Source of the DNA: Lonicera japonica | Lineage: Eukaryota; Streptophyta; Magnoliopsida; Dipsacales; Caprifoliaceae | Assembly: GCA_021464415.1 (NCBI GenBank) | Contig: CM038467.1 | Location: 68,333,393 to 68,397,392 of the forward strand | Length of the DNA stretch: 64,000 nt | Direction of reading: 5' to 3' | In this document: positions 23,380-34,157 of the stretch, piece after piece | How positions within the stretch are numbered: position 1 is the stretch's first letter | Layout: the number at the start of each line of letters is the position of its first letter | The notes under the pieces: generated by a model | Seen by the model: the letters and a program-made list of their open reading frames with translations, nothing else | The model's database searches: none | What the model was told of the DNA's origin: nothing | Translations under genes and position numbers: made by a program

Positions 23380-26094
23380 TGTCACACCCCGATTTTTGGA
23401 CCTCGAGTACCTATTAATCCACACGTACTCAGCCATTCAACTATCGGGTGTGAAAATTTTAAAACCATATGTACCTTTAAACTGTTGCTCGAAAACCAAA
23501 ATATAAATTTAATAAAACAAAAACTTTCATTTTTAAATAAATATTTTGCGGAATAAATAAAATTAAAATGTCTAACCTTACATATACAAAAGTTCAATTA
23601 CATTTGCTTTACAAAAACTATTTGGCCAGAGTACATCTAAATCGTCCCCACTTCCCAAGTACATCAAACCAAAAGAAATGTACAAACTAGCATACTTCAA
23701 GTACATGTCTTAGCACGATCAGGAAGCAAGTAAATTCCTGCAAACCCTTTAGCTACGCTCATAAAGAGAACATACCCAAGAATCACAAAGACAACTTGGG
23801 TCAGTATAAAATACTGGTATGAGTTGATTCGTTCACCCAACTATGTCCATGATGCAATTATTATAAATACAAATTTTCAACTGAACTAACCATGAGACAA
23901 GACATGTAGTTCCACATACTTATCGAGACAAAATCGTAATTTCCCGATAAAAAGATGGCGGTTAGTTTCTTGTTACATTCATTCACAAAACTTTAAATTA
24001 ATACTTATAAGAACGCTAAGGTAGGCCAACCCTGCACAAATATTAGAAAGGCCTACCTTCCTGCACATAAGAGGTTAGTGACGAGGATAATATCTATATC
24101 ACAAAATAAACTGCTGTAGTAAAAATGTTCGTTTCTGCCCAAACCGTGCGGAATTTGGGAAAACTTAAAACACGAAAAATTTCCAGAATGATGATTTCTA
24201 CAAATACTCTCAAAAGATCATAAAAATTGACCATTTAATACTCCAAACCAGTGATTCAATGCAGACACTTTTCACAAACGAGATTCAACCAAAACTTCTA
24301 AATGGTAAGGAATTAAAGGAAACTCAAAACATGAAAAATGAGCACAATCAAATTTACTTCCAGGTTCATGTGATAGAATTTTCATTTAGAGATCCAATAA
24401 TTTTATACAAATTAAACAAAGGAAACATCAATACATTCCTAATTCACTAGACTCTTTGGTTAGCGTGTGCACCTTAATTACATGCCACCTCGCCATACTC
24501 TCCCATGGCCTACACAGATCATCTTTCCCTGTGTCTCCCTGTATAACTAGCATCCACTCCAAACCGAAACCCGCACGGGCATATCGTCTAAAGTTCCGAC
24601 CTTCTTCGAAAGGCTGGTTATACGTTTGCGCCCCAAAATACTCGCCCTTCCGTGAGTAAAATCACATATAATCCACTCGTCTATTCAACAATAGAACTAG
24701 TACAACAACCATCACAAACTCCCATCTGGCTTACGGTCAAAATCATAAAATTCCATTGGCTTTCACCAAAGTTTTCTTTTCACAAAAATCATGGGAAATC
24801 CACACAAGTGTTGAATCAAATCCAAGATCAAATCATAACAAGGGAGCAGTGGCGTAATTAAGGAATTTTCTTATGACTCTAGTCAATTTTTAAGAATCCT
24901 ATTCAAACTACAATAAAATCATAAGTTAAATTACACACAAGCAATACAAGAACACAAACCGGGCTTATAATCGACACAACCACCAACTTCACATAAATTC
25001 TAGGAATTATTCAACGATCCAAAAATTTTATAAAAATTACACAATATAGCCTAATGTGTCTGGAGTCATATCCAATTGGATTCAACTAAAAATCATTTAT
25101 ACTTTAGGAGTTATAAACGTTTTGGTGACAAATATACAATCTGTCTAGCATTAGATTCTGCAGTGCACTGTTTTTGTAAATTCAATATCTCTCAACATAA
25201 AATTCATATTCAATCAATTCCAAAGCCCAGATACTCCTAACACATGATATTAACTTATCTAATTTTTCCATATTTTTACACGAAATATGAGTATCCTAAA
25301 CGAATTTGTATATACACATGTAAGACAACAATCTGATTAACACTAGGTATCTTAATACACTTGTTTTGTAAAATTTATATCTCCCAAATTAAAAACCCTA
25401 CTAATTCAATTCCAAAAACAAATTACTTCTAACTCATAATATTATTCTATGTATTTTTCTCAGACTTTTAATAAGAACATATGATTGAAATTCTTTATCA
25501 AGAAATTTACAAACAATTGAGCAAAAACACAATAACCCTTCTTCACAAAAATTAGGTCAAAAGCAAATCAAAACATGTATGAATAGAAACCACTAGAAAA
25601 GGGTGAGAATCACTCACCAAAATTATCGATAAATGGATAAAGATATCTTGAAACTAAGGAACAAGAATAATCGTTCATAATCGTATCTCATTTTACGCCC
25701 TAGACCAAGTCATCTCTTCCCCTTTTTCTACGTACATTGTTTTCTTTTTCTTCTCCTTCTCCCAATATAACTAAATATATTACTATTAAATAGATAATGG
25801 GTTTAAGGCTTTAACTTAAATCTTATAAGATTAGGGCTTATAAATACTAATTATATAATAGACCTGGCCCACTTCCTAATACATGCTGTATTAGGAAAAC
25901 CAATTAAACTAAAATATAAGACTCACTAGTAGGCTACAAAAATAATGTTATCTAGAACCCATCTAACTTATGAATGTAGAAAATAAATAAATAAATCGTA
26001 ATTATAATTATAGAGACACTTAATGTAACACTACCATAATACCCATGTATTATATATAAAAGTAAATTAAAACTAGAAATTTACGAGTCTTACA
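23380..26094 (-). mobile_element. LTR-7: solo long LTR, TSD CCTAA
   Basis: 2715 bp whose minus-strand reading runs from TGTAAGACTCGTAAATTTC to a terminal CGGGGTGTGACA. The plus-strand left end is TGTCACACCCCGATTTTTGG. CCTAA flanks it at 23375-23379 and 26095-26099. It splits R1 copy 2, which reads through cleanly. Its overall plan resembles the other long LTRs, but no palindrome cassette was seen. No genes. Confidence 0.9.
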
Positions 26095-26400
26095 CCTAAC
26101 CTATATGTATAAATAGGAAAGGAAAACCCGCAGCTAAGGGATCCAATTATCCATTATCCCTATACTCACTCCCACACACATTCTCCCTAAGAATAAACCC
26201 GATCCAATGTAACTACTTTCCTTAAGGCCTTTAAAGCCAGTGAAGAACACACACACACAAAGGAGGATGTATTGTCGAATTGGGTATAACAACCACCGGA
26301 TGAACCTACCCCACAAACAAATCTCATCTTTACTTTTGTGTTGTTATTCTGCTATTCATAGTTCATCACCTTTGTTACCCACATATGATTGCAAAATCTC
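26095..26400 (-). repeat. Repeat R1, copy 2, proximal part
   Basis: Inverted homologue of about 60-347, with the GTGTGTGTGTTCTTCACTGG block at about 26236-26256 and the AGAATGTGTGTGGGAG block near 26170. Confidence 0.6.
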
Positions 26401-26814
26401 CTATTCTATGTCGATTCTCTTTTAATTGGACTTAGTTAAATTTCTACCACCCATAAATATTATTCCAATCATATATATAACTACCCCAAGTCGGGGATGA
26501 CTTTTTTCCACGACTAAATGGATCTTATAATTTTATAAAGAGTATCATTATAGAGAAGTTTTAATGTATATACAAGCAATCTCCAAAAAGAGCATCCGTT
26601 CTTTGGTTAAATAACATACTTCTTCTTTTGAGGGTATAATACCTAGAGATGATTTTCAAGATAAGTAAACAAACTCCACCAAATTTTATCAAAAATTCTA
26701 TGCATTTTTGGTCATTAAAATTCTAAATTTTTAATTTACATATCTCTAGAATTACCTTTCTTGAATTGCACGCAATACTTGTCGAAGAAAAAAAGTACTA
26801 ACACGCAATATGTT
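26401..26814. other. Intergenic DNA
   Basis: AT-rich with no supported feature. Confidence 0.4.
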
Positions 26815-27197
26815 TGGAAGTTTGATAAAAATAAGGAAAGTTACTTCCACATAATTTACCCCCTAAAATAAAAGTTGTGGTATGTTTACCCCATAAAACA
26901 TTTGGTTTCATTTCCACTTTTTATTCGTTTTTGAGAATTAAGTAAGGTACATATTATTCGGTTTTTGAGAACCGAGTATAAGCTTGACAATGCTTTACTC
27001 AATCCCTAAGTACTGCGTATATAAACTTATACTCAGTACTAAAGAACTAAATAATAAGCACATTACTCGATTATCATGGACCAAATGAAAATAGAAATGT
27101 AACCAAATATTTTCTGAGATCAAAATCTAATTCTCTAAAATAAAATATATAAATGAATAAAAGCAGTAGAGGAGTAGGATAGTCAGTCCTGGCATTT
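26815..27197. mobile_element. Foldback MITE family M1, copy a
   Basis: Starts GGAAGTTTGATAAAAATAAG and ends near GTCAGTCCTGGCATT. Inside are inverted-related blocks built on GGTCC/TTGAGAATTAAGTAA and TTACTCGATTATCATGGACC, so the element can fold back on itself. A long direct copy lies at 29737-30024 plus 31813-31911. Shorter relatives lie at 41890-42150, 61975-62220 and 62640-62800. Confidence 0.6.
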
Positions 27198-27218
27198 GAT
27201 TCGTGGTGTCCTTCTATT

Positions 27219-28125
27219 TCATGGAGTCCTAGTCCTCTTGTGTTCCTCTTTTTCCAAAACCCTAACCCACTTATTTTTCTTCTTTTTCCCTCTCAGTTTA
27301 TGTTTCGGTCTTAGAATTTGAACACTTTTCGACATTTGATTCAAAGCTTGCCGACAAAATTCTCTCAAGTTACCTCTCCTCTCGTAATACTCACACCAAA
27401 AGGGTTGTGAGAGTGTGTGCTTGTACACATTAAAAAGTATCACTTGATCTTTAAGAACTTCTGAATGAAAAACTTTTTGAAAAATTGGTTTTTGAGTAAA
27501 AACTTGTTTTCCCGTTTGGAAGTTCTTGGTTTTCTTTAAAGCTCGAGGTGTTCTATCAATGAAAGTTTTTGACTTTGAAGAACTAGTACCCTTAAAACTT
27601 GAATTTTGGGAAGTGACTTTCACAAAGACGGTCTTGGTTTACTTTTTAGCATCAAAATTGGAGAATCCAAGTCCTTCTTTGTTATTTTCACTCTTTTGAT
27701 TTGAAAGTATTGATTCAAGTTTCTTAGAACTAGTTTCTAACCCAACTTTGACAGTTAAAGCGTTTTCAAGTTGTTGAGTTAGATCGCAAACGCGTTCTTC
27801 TAGTTGTTTGATTTTATCCTCATACTCCAAAATTTTCTTTTTTAGAGAATTAATTAGACCAAGATAATTTTCTTTTTTGCTTTCAAGTTGTCTAATTTTC
27901 TTTAAAAATTTGGTCTTCTCAGCCTTTGAATTTTCAAAACTTACTTTGTCCTTTTTCAAATCAATAATCTCTTTTTCAAAAAAAATTATTTTTGGATTTA
28001 AGTTTTGAATTTTTCACAAATTTTTTTTGACATTTTAGTAAAAGAGCGTCATAGGCCGTTTGAAGATCCGAAAAGTCTTCATCATCATCAGAAAGTGAAT
28101 TCCTAGAATTATCCATAATATCCAT
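27219..28125 (-). pseudogene. Copia gag fragment (SIRE-like C-terminal part), broken
   Basis: The minus strand gives pieces of a retrotransposon capsid protein. From an ATG at 28125 it starts with an acidic SDDDEDFSDLQTAYDALL segment. After frame breaks, a 106-codon coiled-coil frame follows (27959-27639; lysine/glutamate-rich heptads, QLEERVCDLTQQLE). Then comes a 134-codon frame (27623-27219) with a degraded zinc-knuckle region around CEYYERRGNLREFC. The order (acidic patch, coiled coil, basic linker, CCHC relic) matches the C-terminal half of gag in SIRE/Maximus-type Ty1-copia elements. The N-terminal gag domain and all of pol are missing. It would have packaged element RNA in virus-like particles; it is not functional here. 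Confidence 0.7.
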
Positions 28126-28215
28126 GGAAAACCAAATAAATCAAGCAAAACAAAGAGAAGCAACCAAATAGACACAAATCAACCAAGATGCAAATCCTAG
28201 CAAATTAAGGAAACC

Positions 28216-28229
28216 TCCTCTGATACCAA
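28216..28229 (-). other. Primer-binding site (tRNA-Met type)
   Basis: Reads TTGGTATCAGAGG on the minus strand, immediately inside the LTR end at 28231. This is the usual initiator-tRNA-Met primer site of plant copia elements and fixes the minus orientation. Confidence 0.8.
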
Positions 28230-28230
28230 T

Positions 28231-29733
28231 TGATGAAACACAATAAACTTCGGGGATCGTATTGCCTAGGTTGATTTTAGGGCTTTTATCAAAAATAATT
28301 TAAGATTTGATAAGCGAAATTAAAACCTTAAGTCTACTCAATTTTACCATCGAAACCTGTGTTGTGTTATCTAACAACTATATCAAACAAGCACACAAAA
28401 AAAGCAATCACACAATACCAAGAATTTACGAGGTATCCCTACTTTCGTAGGACTAATCCTCGAGACTAACTGACAGTACTTCACTATGATCAAAACGGAA
28501 TTACAGACTTGATGACTTACAAAAATTGCTTCCCCACAATTTACGTAACAGTCCCGTGATTCCCTTAAACGTAGAATCCAACAGGAACTGCCTTGGCGTA
28601 GCGCTTACCGCTGTTCCGGCTTACCCGTCGCCTCTTTCCACGCACTTGATCACAATCCTTCACTACCGTCTACGATCTCCCTTATCGCGTTAGCCACTTC
28701 GCTCAACCCGTCTTCAATCGCAACCAAAAACACTCCCGCAGGACCCGTGAACGTTTGGAACCCTAGTTCTTAAAATTAAAGAACAATAGGATCTCCTATG
28801 GCATGTAAACAAAATCTAGATGGTGTTTCAAAACTCTCAAAAATTGATTCTAGCGTTTTGATATTTTCTCTCTCAAAAAACTCTCTAGAATCATGTATTT
28901 TTTACCCAAAACAATGGTTATATTTATAAAAAAAATATAGAATCAAAATCCTTTTAGAATAGGTTAAAAATATTAAAAAAGAAAATTTTACGATAAAAAT
29001 ACGCACCCAGAAAAATAATACCAGATCAATACAGGTCATAAAAATGTGGACTGGTCCAAAATCTCGGAAAAGCAATTCCGCGGAAAATCCCTTTGCCGGA
29101 CCGGTACACAAAATGATAATGTGTACCGGTCCACCATAAAAAACCTCTGCTTTCCTTTTCCATTAACTTGACATGTGGGCTAAGGCTTTAAATGGGCTGG
29201 GACCCATTAATAAAGAAGAGCTGCGCATGATTGAAGCTGGGCACGTGGGTTTTCTTAAAATAAGAAAACTTTGACTTTTCAATCTTTTCCTTTTTAAATT
29301 AGTAAAATCATTTATTTAAAAATTCTTTTCTTTTAAATTTTTTTTATTTTATTTTACCGTATCAAATTTGTTTGAGCACTAATTTGACTCAAATTTCAGA
29401 GGCAATTTTATATAACATATTAGACATAAAAAAAAATTCTCAATAATTTGTGTTGACTGAACTTTTTCGAATTAAGACAAAACTCGATAAAAATACTTAA
29501 AAATATATTTGACTCAAAAGCTTTTTAATTTCGAATTTTAAGCTCAAACACCACTTATATTTTGAATCAAATCATAAACTCAATTTACCTGTGGTCCAGA
29601 ATTGTGTACGATGAATCCGGTAAATTCGGCGAGCTTCCGTTAATTGTTCTATCTTCAATTCGACTCAAACAATTAAAATGAAAAAAGTGTTCTTGGTATC
29701 GGAATCAAGCTAATTAAAAATATAAACCTAACA
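28231..29733 (-). mobile_element. 5' LTR of the truncated copia element
   Basis: On the minus strand it runs from TGTTAGGTTTATATTTTTAA (29733) to TTTATTGTGTTTCA (28231), followed two bases later by the primer-binding site. About 1.5 kb. It includes a CCAAGAATTTACGAGG-type block and a perfect palindrome at 29101-29135. No second LTR was found on the left, so the element is truncated after gag. Confidence 0.75.
29101..29135. repeat. Perfect palindrome GGACCGGTACAC in the copia LTR
   Basis: GGACCGGTACAC and GTGTACCGGTCC arms are separated by eleven bases. A weaker ATACAGGTCAT / ATGTGGACTGGTCC pair lies about 50-70 bp before it. Core and pairing resemble the cassettes in LTR-4, LTR-5 and LTR-6, although this LTR is of another superfamily. 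Confidence 0.85.
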
Positions 29734-29736
29734 GCT

Positions 29737-30024
29737 AGAAGTTTGATAAAAATAAGGAAAGTTACTTCCACATAATTTACCCCCTAAAATAAAAATTGTG
29801 ATATTTTCACCCCATAAAATATTTGGTTTTATGTACTTCCAATTCTTGTTCAGTTTTTGAGAATTGAGTAAGGTACATATTATTCGGTGTTTATGAGAAA
29901 CGAGTATAAGTTTGACAAGGCCTTACTCAATCTCTAAGCATCAATTATATAAGTTTACGCTCAATTCTAAATAATCGAATAAAAAGCACATTACTCAATT
30001 GTCATAGATACCAAATGAAAATAA
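29737..30024. mobile_element. MITE M1, copy b (first part; resumes at 31813-31911)
   Basis: Direct repeat of 26815-27197 beginning GAAGTTTGATAAAAATAAGG. It is split by the small LTR element at 30030-31807 and continues at 31813 with AATCAAATATTTTGTGAGAT through GTCAGTCTTGGCATT (31911). Confidence 0.75.
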
Positions 30025-30029
30025 GAATG

Positions 30030-31807
30030 TGATGCAATGGAAACGAAGACCATATTATTATTTTTTTATTTTTATTTTATTAATTAGGATTAATAGTTTC
30101 TTTATTTATAGTCTTTTTTTTAAATTTGAATTTGAATTTGAATATTTGTTTTGGTAGGTCTTCAATATAATTAGATTATAATAATTCAATTTCCTTATGT
30201 GAAGGATTTTTTATTTAAGGTTTAGATTTTTAGATTATAAATAAGTGTTTATTTCATATCATTGTAACCAATCAATTATGAATTAATAAAATTATGTGAG
30301 AAATCTCTTTATTCTCGAAAAATTCTATGAATTTTCGTTTCGTTCTTGTGAAATCAAGAAGCTAAGGTTGAAGACGGTGTTCTTCGTCTTTCCTGCCCGC
30401 TCCTGTTCTATATCAGTTGGTATCAGAGCAAGGTTCCGAATCCAAGATTCGCCCTATTGCTATGTCAACTTATGTTGCGGCTAGCAACCTTCTTGTCGAC
30501 GTTGATCGCAAGGGCCATTCAGGCGTTCATCACCGATCACGAGGCGAGACATTATCCCGTTACTCTTATGAGTGTGGTCAACGTGAGCGAACACCCGCAT
30601 TACAAAAAAATCAATGGCGTATTTTTAATGGCCAATTTAACAAACATGAGTTTGTAGATTGATTATTAGAAATTGAAAAGTATTTCTATGATTTTAAGGT
30701 CTCAAAAGTCGAAGGTGCTAAGTATGTTTATGGCACACTTTCACGAAATGTTCAAAAATGGTGGAACGATTTTCAATATGATCGGCATACATTTGGTGGT
30801 CCTCCTATCAACACATACGGATTAATGGTATACTTATTGATTGAAGAATATTATTCTAATGATTTTGAAGAAATTATATCTCGTGTGAACAAACTTTTTC
30901 AATGGGTTTATGATGTTTTTGAAGAAATTAAAACCCAATATCAAGAAAGTTTTGTAGAGAATATGCCAAAGGAAAAAGAAAGAATCATTTCTTCAAAAAC
31001 ATTAAATATTATACTTCAGCAATTGTGCGCGTAATTGTGCCACAGGTAAAATTTAACTGAGCTTCCCAAACTTGTTGAAAATCTTAAAAATATACATGTT
31101 AATGGGGGAGCTATGATGTTATTTGATTTTGGAGAAGAAAGTTGTCTTGAAGAAGAAATTTCATTTGTCAAAAATAAAATTGATACAAGGAAAGAATTTA
31201 TTGATTTTATTGGCACCGAAAAAGTTACTCGTATTTTTGGTTTCCAATTAAGTCAATTCATTGATAAATATAGAGTTGGAGATCTGAATTTTGAGGAAAT
31301 TCTAGTTTACTTAAAATCGAAAACTATTAAAAGTTCGAAGTATTTGCTTGGTTGGTATGGACGACAACAATTTTCTTCATTGAACTCGAGGACGAGTTTT
31401 TTTGAAGAGTGGGTGAATGATGCAATGGAAACGAAGACCATATTATTATTTTATTGTTTTTTTTATTTTTATTTTATTAATTAGGATTAATAGTTTCTTT
31501 ATTTATAGTCTTTTTTTTTAAATTTGAATTTGAATATTTGTTTTGGTAGGTCTTAAATATAATTAGATTATAATAATTCAATTTCCTTATGTGAAGGATT
31601 TTTTATTTAAGGTTTAGATTTTTAGATTATAAATAAGTGTTTATTTCATATCATTGTAACCAATCAATTATGAATTAATAAAATTATGTGAGAAATCTCT
31701 TTATTCTCGGAAAATTCTATGAATTTTCGTTTCATTCTTGTGAAATCAAAAAGTTAAGGTTGAAGGCGGTGTTCTTTGTCCTTCCCGCCCGCTCCCGTTC
31801 TACATCA
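30030..31807 (+). mobile_element. Small non-autonomous Gypsy-like LTR element, TSD GAATG
   Basis: LTRs at 30030-30415 and 31418-31807 (386 and 390 bp, nearly identical, TGATGCAATGG...ATCA). The primer-binding site TGGTATCAGAGC starts at 30418. GAATG flanks it at 30025-30029 and 31808-31812. Just before the right LTR, AACTCGAGGACGAGTTTTTT and the purine-rich GAAGAGTGGGTGAA match the usual 3' end of plant Ty3/gypsy elements. The 1-kb interior holds only a decayed gag. The high LTR similarity suggests a relatively recent insertion, mobilised in trans. Confidence 0.92.
30417..31034 (+). pseudogene. Decayed Gypsy-type gag in the small LTR element
   Basis: One frame runs from just after the left LTR to 31034, broken by a single TGA at 30660-30662. 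It contains the gag-like series FNGQFNKHEFVD-(stop)-LLEIEKYFYDFKV...YGTLSRNVQKWWNDF. In plant retrotransposon gag domains this part reads ...FLDWL...VE.YF....V......A...L...A..WW. The stop sits where Trp is expected, so TGG to TGA is the likely change. After 31034 a second piece in the same frame (31113-31484) is acidic and unrecognised. Protease, reverse transcriptase and integrase are absent. Confidence 0.6.
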
Positions 31808-31911
31808 GAATGTAATCAAATATTTTGTGAGATGAAAATATAATTTTAGAAAATAAAATATATAAATAAATAAAAGGAGTGGAGGAGGAGGTAGTCAGTC
31901 TTGGCATTCTA

Positions 31912-32068
31912 ACATTTTTCGGAATTAAGAAATGGCGCACGCGAGTGGCGCAGACCAAAAGATAATATCAAATTGGACATGTGCGGACAAATTAGATAAT
32001 TACTACTCTTTTTGTCTTATTTATCTCTTTATTATAATTAATTGAAAAAAAAACCTTTTTCAGATGTG
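31912..32068. promoter_or_regulatory. Upstream region of the ADH-like gene
   Basis: Short AT-rich segment between MITE M1 copy b and the TATA box. It probably holds the proximal promoter; no specific element is claimed. Confidence 0.3.
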
Positions 32069-32078
32069 TATATATATA
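32069..32078 (+). promoter_or_regulatory. TATA box of the ADH-like gene
   Basis: TATATATATA lies 104-113 bases before the ATG at 32182. That places the transcription start near 32105-32110 and gives a 5' UTR of about 75 bases. Confidence 0.55.
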
Positions 32079-32610
32079 GCTGCACCCTCAATAAGAGTCT
32101 TCATTAAGCCATCATCCTTCGAATTATTAACATCAAAAGCAAGGTAAAAAGGTACTACTTGTTTGCTCAGCTAGCTGCAAGATGACTAAGAGCAGTTCAG
32201 AGGTGATAACCTGCAAAGGTAAATTAATTTCCTTAACTAATTGGATATAATTAACTTTATAGTAATAGTGTATTATTTTCGATTCATTCGACTTTAATTA
32301 GAACTTCCACATTTTTTTCATTTAAGAAATGTTATTCAATCTAAAAAATATTTAAAAGTCGTAGTTGTTCAGATGCGTTAGAACAACCAATCTGCACTGA
32401 AATGCGTAAAACATGGTTTTGCTTTTTTCTAACGGATTTCTCATTGGAGTAAGTAGCGTTGCGTTTTTCCTTCTATATATACAAGAGTAAGTGGTGTGGT
32501 GGTGTGGGAAAAGAAGTTGTTTCAATTTTGCTGTTGAGAACGGCGACTTTCCTATATGGTGCTAGGCAAAAAGCGAGAGTTTGCGGGTTATAATATCTCT
32601 GAAATGTAAA

Positions 32611-33008
32611 GGCCTCTTTGGTTGAATTTTTGAGTTAGAGATTTTGGGACGCGGGAAAGTAACTTGAAAAGTGAATTTAGAATTTTTTTGAGTTTTTAAC
32701 CAATTCAAAAGAACTCATGAAAGAACTCACGAAAAAACTCAAAATAGTTACCATGGATTTTATTTTATAGGTCTTGAGTAAGTTTCAAATATATATGTTT
32801 TATCTAATTCTAATTTTTAGATTTAAAGTTATGATATTTTAGAAAATTTATAAGAGCTAAAGTAAAATGAAGTAAATTTTGGAAAGTGAAGTAAAGTTGA
32901 CTTTTTAGTAGAAAATTTTAAAAAAAATTTGAACCAAACAGGGGTTAATTTTTTTTTATCTAATTCTTAATTTAGAGTTGGATTTTTAGTTTTGAACCAA
33001 ACAGGGAC
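32611..33008. mobile_element. MITE in ADH intron 1
   Basis: Left end GGCCTCTTTGGTTGAA and right end AACCAAACAGGGAC are imperfect inverted repeats, flanked by TAA(A) on both sides (32607-32610, 33009-33012). An extra internal copy of the right end (GAACCAAACAGGGG near 32931) suggests nesting or internal duplication. The family cannot be fixed; a TAA duplication would suit Harbinger-like elements. Confidence 0.55.
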
Positions 33009-33967
33009 TAAAAATTCTCAATCTTGGGAGTGGTGTTATTACACCCCAAATGTGTCACAAACACCTCCTTCAAAAACATATTTTAACACATCTTTATCTA
33101 TTACAAACACTCCTTTCATTGCCTGATAGTAGGTGAGTGTTTAGTAATACACTTTTCTAATGTGAGTCGAGTTTATGTCTTATATCTCATTAAGATTGCC
33201 TTATTTAAAAAACACTCCGATAATCTTGGGGATCTTTTGTCCTAGCTCTGGTCAAGTGCAAAAATGATCTTGATTTATTGAATCGTTGTCTAGTTTTGCT
33301 TTAAGAGGAAAAAATATATATATAAAAAATAAACACATTAGAACTTGTCCATAGATGTTTTGGAGTGCACTAGCTCCCTCCCGCTACATGACAAAGAGTT
33401 GATTTACAAGATAAATATACAAAATATTCTCTAAAAAGTTAATTTATAAAAAGCGTTAATTATTGACTTAGATAAAGTGATATAATTAATGATGGTTCTC
33501 ATATCAAACATAACAGTACCAAATGAGTTTCTAAAGAATTTATTTTTTTTTGGAATATTTTGCGTATTTAATGAGAAGTACGCATGCCTATTGATATTTC
33601 TAATTTCTAGCTGAAAAATATAATAATTAAGCGCGTTTTGAATTTTCCTTTTGAAAGAGAAATTAAGTCTTAATCTCAACCTAACTAACTTTATTGGCTA
33701 ACTCTTTTTTGAATCGGAAAAGAATGATTTACCTTTTTCAGTATCAAAATTCGTGCATATTTGGAGGTTTAGACATCCTTATTAACATGCATATAACATT
33801 CATATTCTTGCACGAAATATCATTCAAAATATAATAATTTTAGGAGACAAGGAGTGATTTATGTTTAACGTCACTTCTTTCTTTTTCTTTTTTTGTTCTA
33901 ATATTTCACCTTACTATGGTGACTTTTGTGGGGTTTGTTATGGGCTTGGATCATATCCCATTAGGTT

Positions 33968-34157
33968 GGTCCCACGTTGCTATTCCTGTTTTAAAAAGAT
34001 AAAACTAAAATAGTCAATAGAAACCCAATAATGGTGATGAATTGAAACCAAATGAAAAAAGAGGGTCCACGTTACTAATCCTGTTTGAAGAAACTAAATC
34101 TAAAAATAGTCAATAGAAACCATAATGGTGATAAATTCAAACCAAAAGAAAAAAGAG
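33968..34157. repeat. Tandem duplication of about 95 bp in ADH intron 1
   Basis: 33968-34063 and 34064-34157 are two copies of a unit starting GGTCC(C)ACGTT and ending GAAAAAAGAG, with a few differences. A third unit begins (GGTCCAAATTATT) and breaks off. Confidence 0.85.
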
